Positions 27,643 to 36,218 of a stretch of DNA of 64,000 nt are shown here, one piece after another (position 1 is the stretch's first letter; each line of letters opens with the position of its first letter). Source of the stretch: Lachnospiraceae bacterium (GTDB taxonomy: Bacteria; Bacillota; Clostridia; Lachnospirales; Lachnospiraceae); the NCBI GenBank assembly GCA_019421365.1, contig JAHZFJ010000016.1:1-64000 (forward strand), in the 5' to 3' direction. Position numbers and translations under genes: made by a program. The notes beneath the pieces are model-generated. The model was given only the letters and a program-made list of their open reading frames with translations, made no database searches and was not told the origin of the DNA.

Positions 27643-27745
27643 ATGTTATAATGTAACTTATGGAAAGTAGCAAAGCTACTTTCAGGTCTTTCATATATGA
27701 AAGACCGATACTCCGTAGGAGTCATAAGTTAACGAGGGAAATTAC
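27643..27745 (+). repeat. Repeat family A, copy 1: promoter-like box plus four-way-junction RNA
   Basis: Begins ATGTTATAATG, with a consensus -10 TATAAT at 27647-27652 but no clear -35. P1 is TAACTTATG against CATAAGTTA. Three hairpins lie inside: GAAAGTAG-caaag-CTACTTTC, GGTCTTTCAT-AT-ATGAAAGACC and ACTCC-gta-GGAGT. The 3' tail is ACGAGGGAAATTAC. It ends 23 nt before the thioesterase ATG, with AGGAAGG between. The copy at 49291-49393 has the same length and fold with compensatory changes. Confidence 0.8.
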
Positions 27746-27768
27746 AAGACAGGAAGGTATGATTAGTA

Positions 27769-28473
27769 ATGTATAGTTTTACAAATAGAGTTCGCTATAG
27801 CGAAGTAGACATAAACAGACAGTTAGATCTAGCTGGAATAATAAACTATTTTCAGGATTGTACTACCTTTCAATCTGAAGATCTTCATGTAGGAATTGAT
27901 TATATGGACGAGGTAAATCGTGCATGGATGTTAAGCTCTTGGCAAATCATTGTTAACCGCAATCCTATTTTCGGAGAGACTATAACAACTTCTACGTGGG
28001 CATATGATTTCGATAGTATGTTTGGTTATCGTAATTTTACTATAACAGATAAGTCAGATGACGTTTGTGCTTATGCAAACTCAATTTGGATTCTAGTAGA
28101 TTTAAATACTGGACATCCTATTAAACTTAACAAAGAACTCACATCCGCATATCCACTAACTGATCGTATTAATATGGATTACGCACCTAGAAAAATCCAA
28201 ATCCCACCTGATTTGCAAGAGGGACAACCTATTATAGTTGTCAGTTCATTTCTCGATACTAATAATCATGTAAATAATGGACAATATATTAAGATAGCGG
28301 AAGAATTCCTTCCAGAAGATTTTATTACACATGAGATGCGTGCAGATTACCGTGCATCAGCTCTTCTTGGCGATACAATTATACCTGAGTACATGATTTC
28401 AGATAAGGAATGCATTGTTACACTCTGTAAACCAAACGGAAAACCCTATGCAGTAATACAATTTATTGCATAA
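27769..28473 (+). CDS. Acyl-ACP thioesterase (FatA/FatB-like)
   Basis: Releases fatty acids from acyl-carrier protein; hot-dog fold. 234 residues form the double hot-dog of the bacterial plant-type family. RYSEVDINRQLDLAGIINYFQDC opens the first domain and DTNNHVNNGQYIKIA supplies the catalytic Asn/His segment of the second. Its leader contains repeat family A. cvfB follows after 27 nt in the same direction, suggesting one transcript. These two are an isolated plus-strand pair among minus-strand genes. Confidence 0.92.
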   Translation: MYSFTNRVRYSEVDINRQLDLAGIINYFQDCTTFQSEDLHVGIDYMDEVNRAWMLSSWQIIVNRNPIFGETITTSTWAYDFDSMFGYRNFTITDKSDDVCAYANSIWILVDLNTGHPIKLNKELTSAYPLTDRINMDYAPRKIQIPPDLQEGQPIIVVSSFLDTNNHVNNGQYIKIAEEFLPEDFITHEMRADYRASALLGDTIIPEYMISDKECIVTLCKPNGKPYAVIQFIA

Positions 28474-28500
28474 TAACTTATTATAGAAAGGATTAACTAT

Positions 28501-29352
28501 ATGCATTTAGGAGAAATACAAACATTAAAAATAAACCGCTTTGTTGAGTTCGGTGCCTACCTAGTAGATGTAGATAGCACCGCTAACGGTTCAAGCGTTA
28601 AGAACGGTGAAGTTCTATTACCAAAAAAGCAGCTTCCCGCAGAGGCTAAAGAAAACGATATGATTGAGGTCTTCCTTTATAAAGATTCTGAAGACCGTAT
28701 GATTGCAACCACAACAATCCCACCATTAACTATCGGTAAACTAAGTGTTCTTACAGTAAAAGAAGTTGCGACAATCGGAGCTTTCCTTGATTGGGGTCTT
28801 TCAAAAGATCTTCTTTTACCATTCAAAGAACAAACTTCACAAGTTAAGGTCGGAGATGAAATTCTTGTAACTCTTTATATTGATAAGAGTAACCGTTTAT
28901 GTGCCACAATGAAAGTATACGAATATCTACAAACCAATTCTCCATACCAAAAAGACGATAAAGTCGAAGGTATTGTTTACGAATTAAGTAGAGACTTCGG
29001 TACATTCGTTGCTGTAGATAATATATACTCTGCACTTATTCCTAAGAATGAACTATTCTCAGATTATAAACCAGGAGATTTGATTACTGCCCGTGTTATT
29101 AACGTTAGGGAAGATGGTAAATTAAATCTAAGTACAAGAGAAAAATCTTATCTTCAACTTGATGAAGATGCCAATATCGTTTTCGAAGCACTCAAAGCCA
29201 ATAATGGGTTCCTACCTTACAATGATAAATCAGATCCTGAAAGTATCAAAGCTAAATTTAATTTAAGTAAGAACTCTTACAAGAGAGCAATCGGCAGACT
29301 CTTTAAAAACAAACAAATCACAATTGAAGATGATGGTATTCATTTAGTATAG
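28501..29352 (+). CDS. S1-domain RNA-binding protein, CvfB/YitL family
   Basis: A 283-residue protein with tandem S1-like beta-barrels (about 1-60, 68-130, 145-205). EVATIGAFLDWGLSKDLLLPFKEQ is the family hallmark. A C-terminal winged helix (about 220-283, SIKAKFNLSKNSYKRAIGRLFKN) follows. CvfB affects virulence gene expression in Staphylococcus; the role here is unknown beyond RNA binding. AGAAAGGA precedes the ATG. Confidence 0.9.
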   Translation: MHLGEIQTLKINRFVEFGAYLVDVDSTANGSSVKNGEVLLPKKQLPAEAKENDMIEVFLYKDSEDRMIATTTIPPLTIGKLSVLTVKEVATIGAFLDWGLSKDLLLPFKEQTSQVKVGDEILVTLYIDKSNRLCATMKVYEYLQTNSPYQKDDKVEGIVYELSRDFGTFVAVDNIYSALIPKNELFSDYKPGDLITARVINVREDGKLNLSTREKSYLQLDEDANIVFEALKANNGFLPYNDKSDPESIKAKFNLSKNSYKRAIGRLFKNKQITIEDDGIHLV

Positions 29353-29357
29353 GATGC

Positions 29358-29408
29358 AAAAAAGACAATTTTCTATGAGATCAAACTCATTGAAAATTGT
29401 CCTTTTAT
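29358..29408. terminator. Bidirectional terminator between cvfB and cheY
   Basis: Stem GACAATTTTC/GAAAATTGTC continued by TATGAG/CTCATT, with A tract on the left and T tract on the right. It serves both converging transcripts. Confidence 0.85.
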
Positions 29409-29411
29409 TTA

Positions 29412-29777
29412 CTAACTTTTCATCAGCATTTCCATAGTAACTAGTAATACATCTGGTTCAATTGGTTTTGGAATTAGAAATTTTAACCCCAAGCTCTTAA
29501 CTTCATCTATTGTCTCTACATCGCATATAGAGCTCAACATAAGGATCTTTGCCCCTGGCTCTTCTTGTAATAAGACAGAGGCTGTCTCCATTCCATCGAT
29601 TCCAGGCATAACTATATCTAAAATAGTAAGATCCGGTTTCATCTCTGCAAACATACGGATTCCTTCTTCACCATTTACTGCGTGTCCCATTACCCTATAG
29701 TCGTATTTCTGTGTTAACTCTGTTATCTGTCTCTTAATGAATGGAGAATCATCTATTATTAAAATTGTTTTGCTCAT
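29412..29777 (-). CDS. cheY: Single-domain response regulator CheY
   Basis: Receiver-only protein of 121 residues from ATG 29777. The phosphoacceptor Asp lies in DLTILDIVMPGIDG (about 53). The acidic pair is IIDDSPF, with Thr/Ser in MLSSICD and Lys in IPKPIEP. With cheX upstream and flagellar genes further on, it is probably the motor-switching CheY. The start falls in repeat family B, which also offers an in-frame ATG at 29789. Confidence 0.9.
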   Translation of the reverse strand: MSKTILIIDDSPFIKRQITELTQKYDYRVMGHAVNGEEGIRMFAEMKPDLTILDIVMPGIDGMETASVLLQEEPGAKILMLSSICDVETIDEVKSLGLKFLIPKPIEPDVLLVTMEMLMKS

Positions 29778-29861
29778 AATAATAACCATGCCCTTTCCAT
29801 AGCCTGCAAACTTTGGGCCGCAGGCTCAAATTTGCGTGTGAAAGATTCATCTCTCACACTA
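29775..29861 (-). repeat. Repeat family B, copy 2 (before cheY)
   Basis: Minus strand: hairpin GTGTGAGAG-atgaat-CTTTCACAC, then a second hairpin (arms GCAAATTTGAGCC and GGCCCAAAGTTTGC), then GGCTATGGAAAGGGCATGG and TTATTATTATG. It shares all blocks with the copy before hom except the second hairpin, which is missing there. It occupies the cheX-cheY gap and reaches the cheY start codon. Confidence 0.75.
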
Positions 29862-29876
29862 TTACCTCCTCTTAAG

Positions 29877-30371
29877 TTATGCACGACCCGCTAATTCCAA
29901 AATATCGTCAATTGTGTATGCAACCTTTAAGATCATTTCCCCGTACTCACTTGTAAAAAAAACACTAGTATAACTCCCGTATTTATCTACATTACTAATA
30001 TCTATTTTTTCGTTCTGAACTTCCGGAATACCAAATCTAGCTGATTTTCCTATAAGATTATTAATTGTTGAAATAGCCTGCCCGGTTGCAATATTGATAT
30101 ACTCCCTTATATATATCATAATATCTTCCCGCGAATTAACCGTTTCCTCACTCATGTCACTAACAATTTGATTTGCTAATTCCTGCGACATACAGCAAAT
30201 CAGGACCAGCTCATACGGCGCACCGGGTTTTATCTTAACTCTTCCTGATATACAATCCTTGTCTAATTCAAACGGCAATACCTCTTCAAGTTCAACGCAT
30301 GTTAAAAACGCTGTCACATCTTTATATCTGTTGATAAACAATTCCCCAACATCCAACGTTAATTGATTCAT
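29877..30371 (-). CDS. cheX: Chemotaxis protein CheX-like CheY-P phosphatase
   Basis: A 164-residue CheC/CheX/FliY-family protein. The dephosphorylation helix with ExxN is YIREYINIATGQAISTINN (about 87-105). The flanking sheet elements match CheX (a single active site). Placed directly before cheY, it would remove phosphate from CheY-P. Two gene products upstream (YvyF, ComFC) link it to the flagellar and competence region. Confidence 0.82.
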   Translation of the reverse strand: MNQLTLDVGELFINRYKDVTAFLTCVELEEVLPFELDKDCISGRVKIKPGAPYELVLICCMSQELANQIVSDMSEETVNSREDIMIYIREYINIATGQAISTINNLIGKSARFGIPEVQNEKIDISNVDKYGSYTSVFFTSEYGEMILKVAYTIDDILELAGRA

Positions 30372-30401
30372 TACAAGCTCCCCCTCTACCTATAATAATT
30401 C

Positions 30402-30809
30402 TTAGTTGTCTAGGAAACGCATCTTTGCCCTATCATGAAATTCCTTTTTACCCTGTGGCTCTTGGACTTTTTCTTGATATAAATTCCCTAAGTTATTTGC
30501 CATCTTGTCCTTACATTTTTTACAAAAACGACCAGTCTTAATAGTTATTCCACATGACTCACAAGCAATACCGATTGGTGAATCATCAGCAAACGCAAGT
30601 CTTTCCTCTCTAATCCATTTCCTAATCTGCCCTGGTGTTACGTCATTCTCCTCTGCAACCTCTTGAAGCCCTGCTCCCGGATGGTCATAGACATATTCTT
30701 TTACTTGTGTAAACTTATCGTCTAACTTCTTCAAACAGGCTTGACATAAAGGCGCTCCTCCAATATAATTAAATAATTTACCACAATCTTTGCAATTTCT
30801 TACATCCAT
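30402..30809 (-). CDS. Flagellar operon protein YvyF (MerR-like HTH, zinc ribbons)
   Basis: A 135-residue protein. The N-terminal CKDCGKLF..CQAC zinc ribbon is followed by a helix-turn-helix (LQEVAEENDVTPGQIRKWIREERL, about 47-70), then a second ribbon CESCG..CKKC. This is the TIGR03826/YvyF family found between comF and flagellar genes in Firmicutes. The regulatory target is unknown. It starts 10 nt after comFC, as in Bacillus. Confidence 0.87.
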   Translation of the reverse strand: MDVRNCKDCGKLFNYIGGAPLCQACLKKLDDKFTQVKEYVYDHPGAGLQEVAEENDVTPGQIRKWIREERLAFADDSPIGIACESCGITIKTGRFCKKCKDKMANNLGNLYQEKVQEPQGKKEFHDRAKMRFLDN

Positions 30810-30819
30810 GTTATCCCTC

Positions 30820-31527
30820 CTAAAAACCCTTTCCTATACTTAAACTGACAAAATTAATTTCTTTCATTCCCGTCTGTAATAATACTTTGGCACATGCATC
30901 TATGGTACTACCGGTTGTATATATATCATCAACCAACATAACCTTACTATATGGTGCTGTATTGTAAATAGGATTCACAATAAACGCCTCATCTAAGTTT
31001 TTTGCTCTTTCCCTATCATTCAATCTTTTCTGTGCCTTGGTTTTATAACAACGTAATAGGTAATTCTCTATGACTGGAATCCCTACACTTTTACCTATTC
31101 CCCTCGCTAATAGATATGCTTGATTAAACCCTCTCTCTTTTAACTTTGACTTATGTAAAGGTACTGGAATGAGTACCTCTGGTGCAACTCTTATAATCTC
31201 TTCTTTATAATAATGTAGTATCTCTTGAATATAATACTTACTATATTCACGCCTATGATGAAACTTGAAGTTAGCGATTGACTTCTTAACCTTTTCATCA
31301 TAGATCCACAGCGAAATTCCTCTATTGTAATTGTGAGTTGTTTTCGTACAGTCAAAGCAATACTCTTGTTCTTCTTGCTCTACTGGTTTTCCACATTTCA
31401 AACACTTAGGATCTTTTATTACCTGAAATATATTAACACATCCAGGGCAAACAATTTGTTGCCTTGGTGTAATAATATTCCCACACACAGGACAACGGTT
31501 TGGATATACGTAATCAATTATACTAAT
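30820..31527 (-). CDS. comFC: ComFC/GntX amidophosphoribosyltransferase-like competence protein, apparent AUU start
   Basis: Phosphoribosyltransferase-fold protein tied to DNA uptake in competent bacteria. An N-terminal double zinc finger (CPVC..CPGC, CLKCGKP..CFDC) precedes the PRT domain, with VMLVDDIYTTGSTIDAC as the PRPP loop. The nearest canonical start, GTG 31488, would cut off the first Cys of the first finger. In frame upstream there is no ATG, GTG or TTG before a stop at 31543-31545. AAAGGGAG lies 8 bases before ATT 31527, giving ISIIDYVYPNRCPVCG, which fits family N-termini. I infer AUU initiation. Confidence 0.85.
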   Translation of the reverse strand: MSIIDYVYPNRCPVCGNIITPRQQIVCPGCVNIFQVIKDPKCLKCGKPVEQEEQEYCFDCTKTTHNYNRGISLWIYDEKVKKSIANFKFHHRREYSKYYIQEILHYYKEEIIRVAPEVLIPVPLHKSKLKERGFNQAYLLARGIGKSVGIPVIENYLLRCYKTKAQKRLNDRERAKNLDEAFIVNPIYNTAPYSKVMLVDDIYTTGSTIDACAKVLLQTGMKEINFVSLSIGKGF

Positions 31528-31672
31528 AGCCTCGTCTCCCTTTTACTTTAATTAACAATATATATTGACATTATACATTATAATCTGAGATAATGCACCA
31601 TAAAAAATCATGTTTTGTAAATTTTTACTATAATTTTCATGGTTATTGTTACTAACTTCCTATATGATAAAA

Positions 31673-33892
31673 TTATTTCATGATCTCTTTCAATCTTGTG
31701 TCTAGACTTGTATATCTCTCTTGTTCACTTACATTATCAATCATAGACTGTACTACAGAACTGCTCCCTACCAATGTTACACAACTCTTTGCCCTTGTTA
31801 CTGCTGTATATAATAGATTCCGATGTAAAAGCATCTTCGGTCCTGATAATACAGGAATGATTACAGCTGGATATTCACTTCCTTGTGATTTGTGTATCGT
31901 AATTGCATATGCTAACTCCAGCTCATCTGCCTGTTGAAAAGAGTATTCCACATATCGAATCTCATCGAATACTACTGTTATAATTTCTGAGTACAAATTA
32001 ATCTCTTTAATAATGCCGGTATCTCCATTAAAAACACCGGTACCTTTCTCAAAACTCAAACCAAATTGACTCTTACATTCCCATTCAATCTGATAGTTAT
32101 TCTTAATCTGCATTACCTTATCTCCCTCACGGAAGATGCGCCCTGATATCTCTTTCTCACGTTTTCCCGTCTCAACCGGATTAAGATACATCTGTAACAC
32201 CTGATTCAATCGATCGACACCTAATTCGCCTTTTCTCATTGGTGTAAGCACTTGAATATCATATGGTTTTGCATTCACGTATTTTGGCATCTTATATTTG
32301 ATTAGGGTAAGCATTACTTGTATAATCACCGTAACATCATCACGCTTTAGCATAAAGAAGTCTCTACTCTTATTATCAAGTGTAATTGGTTCCCCTTTAT
32401 TAATCTTATGAGCATTTACAATTATATCACTTTCCTTCGCTTGTCTAAAAATCTTGTTCAATTTGACAACGTGAAAAGCATTAGATGTAATAACATCTTT
32501 TAGAACATTTCCCGGCCCTACGGAAGGTAGCTGGTTTACGTCACCTACTAAGATCAATCTAGTACCCACAGTAATCGCTCGTAGAAGTGCATTCATTAAA
32601 CTGATATCAACCATAGACATCTCGTCTATAATAATTGCATCCGCCTCTAGCGGGTTCTCCTCATTTCTCTCAAAATTAAGCCTTGAGTTAGAGTCATCTG
32701 GAGCCCCTGATAATTCTAAAAGTCTATGAATTGTCTGCGCTTCATATCCTGTAGTTTCACTCATTCTCTTTGCTGCACGCCCTGTAGGTGCTGCTAAAAG
32801 AAAATCTAAGCCTTCTGCCTCAAAGAATTTAATAATCGTATTAATTGTAGTTGTCTTACCAGTACCTGGTCCACCTGTTATAACAAGTACACCATTACGC
32901 ACTGCTTCCACAACAGCATCTCTTTGCATCTCATCTAATTCAATCTTTTCGATCTTCTCAATTTTCTTAACTCTATCTATAATTTCATCAATACCCACAT
33001 CATATTGTTCATTCAGATCATGAAGCATACGTGCTACATTCAGCTCACTATAATAATAGTTAGTACTATACACTACCTTCTTATCATCGATTTCTTTGAT
33101 TACAACTCTCTTGTCAATCATCATATCCATGATATGTTTCTCAATCTTATCGGGTTCAATTATTAACATCTGTGCCGTCTTCGCTATTAATAAATCTATT
33201 GGTAGATATACATTGCCAGATTGGGAAGCTTGTAACAATACATATAATACGCCTGCTTTAATACGAAACTCTGCATCGCCACCAATACCCACTTTAGAAG
33301 CAATCTCATCTGCAATTCGAAAGCCTACTCCACTGATATCATCTGCTAATTTATATGGGTTTTCTCTAAGCACTTCATACATGCGGCTTCCATACTGCTT
33401 GTATATCTTTACGGCTAAATTGTTCGTAATTCCGTACTTTTGTAAGAATAACATCGCATCACGCAAATCCTTCTTATCTTCAAACTGAGTACCAATCTCT
33501 TGCGCTTTTGCTATACTAATTCCCTTTACTTCAGCCAACCTCTCTGGTTCTTGCTCTATTATACGAAATGTATCTTCTTTAAACTTACGAACAATTCGTG
33601 CCGCTAGAGCAACGCCAACACCTTTGACAGCCCCAGATCCGAGATATCGCTCCATTGACATCATATCTTCTGGTTCTTTAATATCATAGCTCTGTACTTG
33701 AAATTGATCTCCATATATTTGGTGCGAGATATAATTACCTTGTAATTCTACATATTCTCCTTCATTAATAAAAGGAAAACTTCCCACACAGGTTATATCA
33801 TCATCTTCTCCGGTTAAGCTTAGCACGGTATAACCATTTTCTTGATTACGATATACTATTTTTTCAACATAACCCTGAATTGTTTCACTCAA
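31673..33892 (-). CDS. recD2: RecD2-type DNA helicase
   Basis: Superfamily 1B 5'-3' helicase found without RecB/RecC. 739 residues. The N-terminal OB-like part and helix-hairpin-helix (LGSGAVKGVGVALAARIV, about 82-99) are followed by Walker A GGPGTGKTTTINT (about 342-354), Walker B IIDEMSMVD, GDVNQLPSVGPG and the C-terminal TIHKSQGSEYPAVIIP. It acts in repair and recombination. It lies upstream of comFC in the same direction, separated by about 150 nt. Confidence 0.95.
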   Translation of the reverse strand: MSETIQGYVEKIVYRNQENGYTVLSLTGEDDDITCVGSFPFINEGEYVELQGNYISHQIYGDQFQVQSYDIKEPEDMMSMERYLGSGAVKGVGVALAARIVRKFKEDTFRIIEQEPERLAEVKGISIAKAQEIGTQFEDKKDLRDAMLFLQKYGITNNLAVKIYKQYGSRMYEVLRENPYKLADDISGVGFRIADEIASKVGIGGDAEFRIKAGVLYVLLQASQSGNVYLPIDLLIAKTAQMLIIEPDKIEKHIMDMMIDKRVVIKEIDDKKVVYSTNYYYSELNVARMLHDLNEQYDVGIDEIIDRVKKIEKIEKIELDEMQRDAVVEAVRNGVLVITGGPGTGKTTTINTIIKFFEAEGLDFLLAAPTGRAAKRMSETTGYEAQTIHRLLELSGAPDDSNSRLNFERNEENPLEADAIIIDEMSMVDISLMNALLRAITVGTRLILVGDVNQLPSVGPGNVLKDVITSNAFHVVKLNKIFRQAKESDIIVNAHKINKGEPITLDNKSRDFFMLKRDDVTVIIQVMLTLIKYKMPKYVNAKPYDIQVLTPMRKGELGVDRLNQVLQMYLNPVETGKREKEISGRIFREGDKVMQIKNNYQIEWECKSQFGLSFEKGTGVFNGDTGIIKEINLYSEIITVVFDEIRYVEYSFQQADELELAYAITIHKSQGSEYPAVIIPVLSGPKMLLHRNLLYTAVTRAKSCVTLVGSSSVVQSMIDNVSEQERYTSLDTRLKEIMK

Positions 33893-33949
33893 CTATTATT
33901 CCTCCATACTCGTGCTTTTTCATCATAATATCATTATACATATTAATAA

Positions 33950-34003
33950 CAAAAAAGAAAAGTGCTATTATGTTACAGGCAACCCTGCAACTATAATAGC
34001 ACT
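33950..34003 (-). terminator. Terminator after the flgJ-like gene
   Basis: Minus strand: AGTGCTATTAT and ATAATAGCACT pair around an inner loop, followed by TTTTCTTTTTTG. It separates the flagellar rod genes from recD2. Confidence 0.85.
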
Positions 34004-34011
34004 CGTCTTAT

Positions 34012-34350
34012 CTATTGACGTTTCATAGATTCATATAACATCTGAGCGATTCCTAGTTCACCTGTTTCACTCATATTTTTTGCATACTCTTGATATATTG
34101 TGTCCCCGAAATACTGCATGTATTCATTGTTATCATCTTCGCTCTCAGGAACCATGCTTGTCTTCATTGATTTGAAAACTTGTTCAACAAGATATGATTC
34201 AAAATCCTTACAGACCTCCATAAGTTCATCATCCGAAGCTGTAGAAGCATTCGTATTACTTAATTTATCTTTTAATTGTGTAGCTTGCGTATTTTGTTTA
34301 TTTAATTCTGATATAGTACTATTATACGAAGCTAAAGAATCGATTGACAT
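34012..34350 (-). CDS. FlgJ N-terminal-type rod-binding protein
   Basis: A 112-residue protein that matches only the rod-binding domain of FlgJ (CKDFESYLVEQVFKSMKTSM, then a helix ending GELGIAQMLYESMKRQ). No muramidase domain is present, as usual in Firmicutes. It would cap or chaperone the growing rod. GGAGAAGGTG precedes the ATG. It begins 23 nt after flgG. Confidence 0.85.
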   Translation of the reverse strand: MSIDSLASYNSTISELNKQNTQATQLKDKLSNTNASTASDDELMEVCKDFESYLVEQVFKSMKTSMVPESEDDNNEYMQYFGDTIYQEYAKNMSETGELGIAQMLYESMKRQ

Positions 34351-34373
34351 GTCAATTCACCTTCTCTTTCCGA

Positions 34374-35186
34374 TTATCTAAGGTTATTAGCTTGTTGAAG
34401 CATCTCATCTGATGCTGTAATAATCTTCGAGTTCATCTCATACGCCCTTTGAGCCACAATTAAGTTAACCATCTCATCTGCTGTTTGCACGTTAGAGCTT
34501 TCTAGGTAACCTTGTTTAATAGATACATTGGAATTTGCTGCCGCATTAACTCCCCAAATAGCTTCCCCTGAAGCATCTGTTTCTTTCACAATACTGTCTG
34601 AAGATTTTAACAAGCCAGCTGGATTATTGAATTGTGCAACTCCAATTGTAATACCTAATGATTGTGCGTTATTGTTCTCATCTGGATAACAGAAGTTACC
34701 ATTTGCATCAACTGTTAATTTAGAAGTATCATACTCTGGACCGAATACTATTGGCTTGCCATTAACATCAAGCACTGGATTACCACCTGAAGTTGCAAGT
34801 ACCATACCTTCACTTCCAGTTGCTAAATTAAAAGACCCACTTCTTGTATAACCTACAGAACCATCTGCCATCTGAACCATGAAAAATCCTGAACCTTGAA
34901 GAGCAAAGTCATATGTATTACCTGTCTCTTGTAACGATCCTTGTGTATAGTGTGTTGTAATTGCTGAGTTACGTACTCCTAGACCCACTTGCGCAGATGT
35001 TGGTTTAGCATCCCCATTATTATCTGTTGTTGTATCTTGTATTGTTTGGTACAACAATGTTTTAAATTCTGCCGACTCTTTCTTATAACCAACTGTATTA
35101 ACATTTGCTAAGTTATTTGCAATTGTATCAAGGTTCGTCTGTTGCGAAACCATACCAGACGCTGCTGTCCATAATGAACGCATCAT
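34374..35186 (-). CDS. flgG: Flagellar basal-body rod protein FlgG/FlhP
   Basis: Distal rod component. About 270 residues. The N-terminal rod motif LWTAASGMVSQQTNLDTIANNLANVNTVGYKK and the C-terminal EMVNLIVAQRAYEMNSKIITASDEMLQ are diagnostic of the axial family. The ATG at 35186 follows AAAGAGGTG by 6 bases. It corresponds to FlhP in the B. subtilis mbl-flhO-flhP order. The flgF-like gene lies 90 bases upstream. Confidence 0.93.
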   Translation of the reverse strand: MMRSLWTAASGMVSQQTNLDTIANNLANVNTVGYKKESAEFKTLLYQTIQDTTTDNNGDAKPTSAQVGLGVRNSAITTHYTQGSLQETGNTYDFALQGSGFFMVQMADGSVGYTRSGSFNLATGSEGMVLATSGGNPVLDVNGKPIVFGPEYDTSKLTVDANGNFCYPDENNNAQSLGITIGVAQFNNPAGLLKSSDSIVKETDASGEAIWGVNAAANSNVSIKQGYLESSNVQTADEMVNLIVAQRAYEMNSKIITASDEMLQQANNLR

Positions 35187-35276
35187 ATCAAACACCTCTT
35201 TCTAAATGATTTTTATCTATATATCATATCCCGGATTAAATAGTAACTGATCCGTTTCCCTATCATATCTTCTTAA

Positions 35277-36050
35277 CTATACCTTACCAACTTGATTAAC
35301 TGTTTGGTCTAACAATTGATCTTGTGTTTTTATTACCTTTTGACCAGCTTCATAGGCTCTAGTAATACTAATCAAATTAACCATCTCTGAGATAACATTA
35401 ACATTTGATTGTTCTGTGTAACCTTGTCTTATAGTACCAACGCTATCTTTTTGAACAGCACCTTCTACAGCCTTGTAATTATTATCTCCAGCTTTCTCTA
35501 GATAATCATAATCTTCAAAGTCTGCTAACTTTACTTTATCAATATATTGTTGATCTGCATAGATTGAACCGTCTGTATCAATAGCCACTGTTTGCGCGTT
35601 CGTAGGTATCTGAATATCCCCACCTTCACCTTGAAGATGATTGCCATATGCATCAACTAAATATCCGTCTTGTGTCATCTTAAAAGAGCCATCTCTTGTA
35701 TAGCCAAGAGACTCATTACCATTCTTATCAGTAATTGATACAGTGAAAAATCCATTACCTTCAATAGCTAAATCGTATGTATTACCAGTTTCACGAAATG
35801 AACCTTGTGTATAATCGGTATAATATTCACCAAGTTTTACTCCTAAGCTCATCGTGCCAATAGGTCTATTCGTATAGGCTTCTGATGCATCATTTATCTT
35901 GATCGTCAATGCTTCATCAAATGATTGGCTTGTTACGTTTTCTTTCTTATAACCTACTGTAGCCGCATTAGCTAAGTTATTACTTATTGTATCTAATCGT
36001 TTCTGCTCATTAATCATTCCTGTATAAGCAGTGTATAATCCTCTAACCAA
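35277..36050 (-). CDS. flgF: Flagellar basal-body rod protein FlgF/FlhO
   Basis: Proximal rod component. 257 residues. It has the N-terminal GLYTAYTGMINEQKRLDTISNNLANAATVGYKK and C-terminal NVISEMVNLISITRAYEAGQKVIKTQDQLL signatures. A central FRETGNTYDLAIEGNGFFTV block is shared with its neighbour. The gene follows mbl, as flhO does in B. subtilis. A hairpin between mbl and this gene may terminate the mbl message. Confidence 0.92.
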   Translation of the reverse strand: MVRGLYTAYTGMINEQKRLDTISNNLANAATVGYKKENVTSQSFDEALTIKINDASEAYTNRPIGTMSLGVKLGEYYTDYTQGSFRETGNTYDLAIEGNGFFTVSITDKNGNESLGYTRDGSFKMTQDGYLVDAYGNHLQGEGGDIQIPTNAQTVAIDTDGSIYADQQYIDKVKLADFEDYDYLEKAGDNNYKAVEGAVQKDSVGTIRQGYTEQSNVNVISEMVNLISITRAYEAGQKVIKTQDQLLDQTVNQVGKV

Positions 36051-36173
36051 CTCTTATACCTCCTACTGTAAATCTATAGGTCACTACTGACACTATCTCT
36101 TATCCTATATTTCGTCATATTCTTCTAATTTCTTTATAGTGCTTATTATCTATATGGTTTCTTTAAAAATACC

Positions 36174-36216
36174 AATAAGATTCACATTCCACCCAAGATG
36201 GAATGTGAATCTTATT
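36174..36216 (-). terminator. Hairpin between mbl and flgF
   Basis: A perfect 18-bp stem (AATAAGATTCACATTCCA against its complement) around a short loop, directly after the mbl stop. The tail TTGGTATTTTT is only moderately U-rich, so termination may be partial. Confidence 0.7.
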
Positions 36217-36218
36217 AT

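Noticed and set aside
27643..27745. The cloverleaf-like fold of repeat family A as a tRNA or tRNA-like gene
   Set aside because: P1 is 9 bp and there is no T-loop GTTCRA, no D-loop GG and no CCA-type end; the hairpins are too long for tRNA arms.
29636..29780. cheY start at 29789 (MVIIM)
   Set aside because: The extra residues come from the repeat B sequence and precede the conserved KTILIIDDS start; kept only as an alternative.
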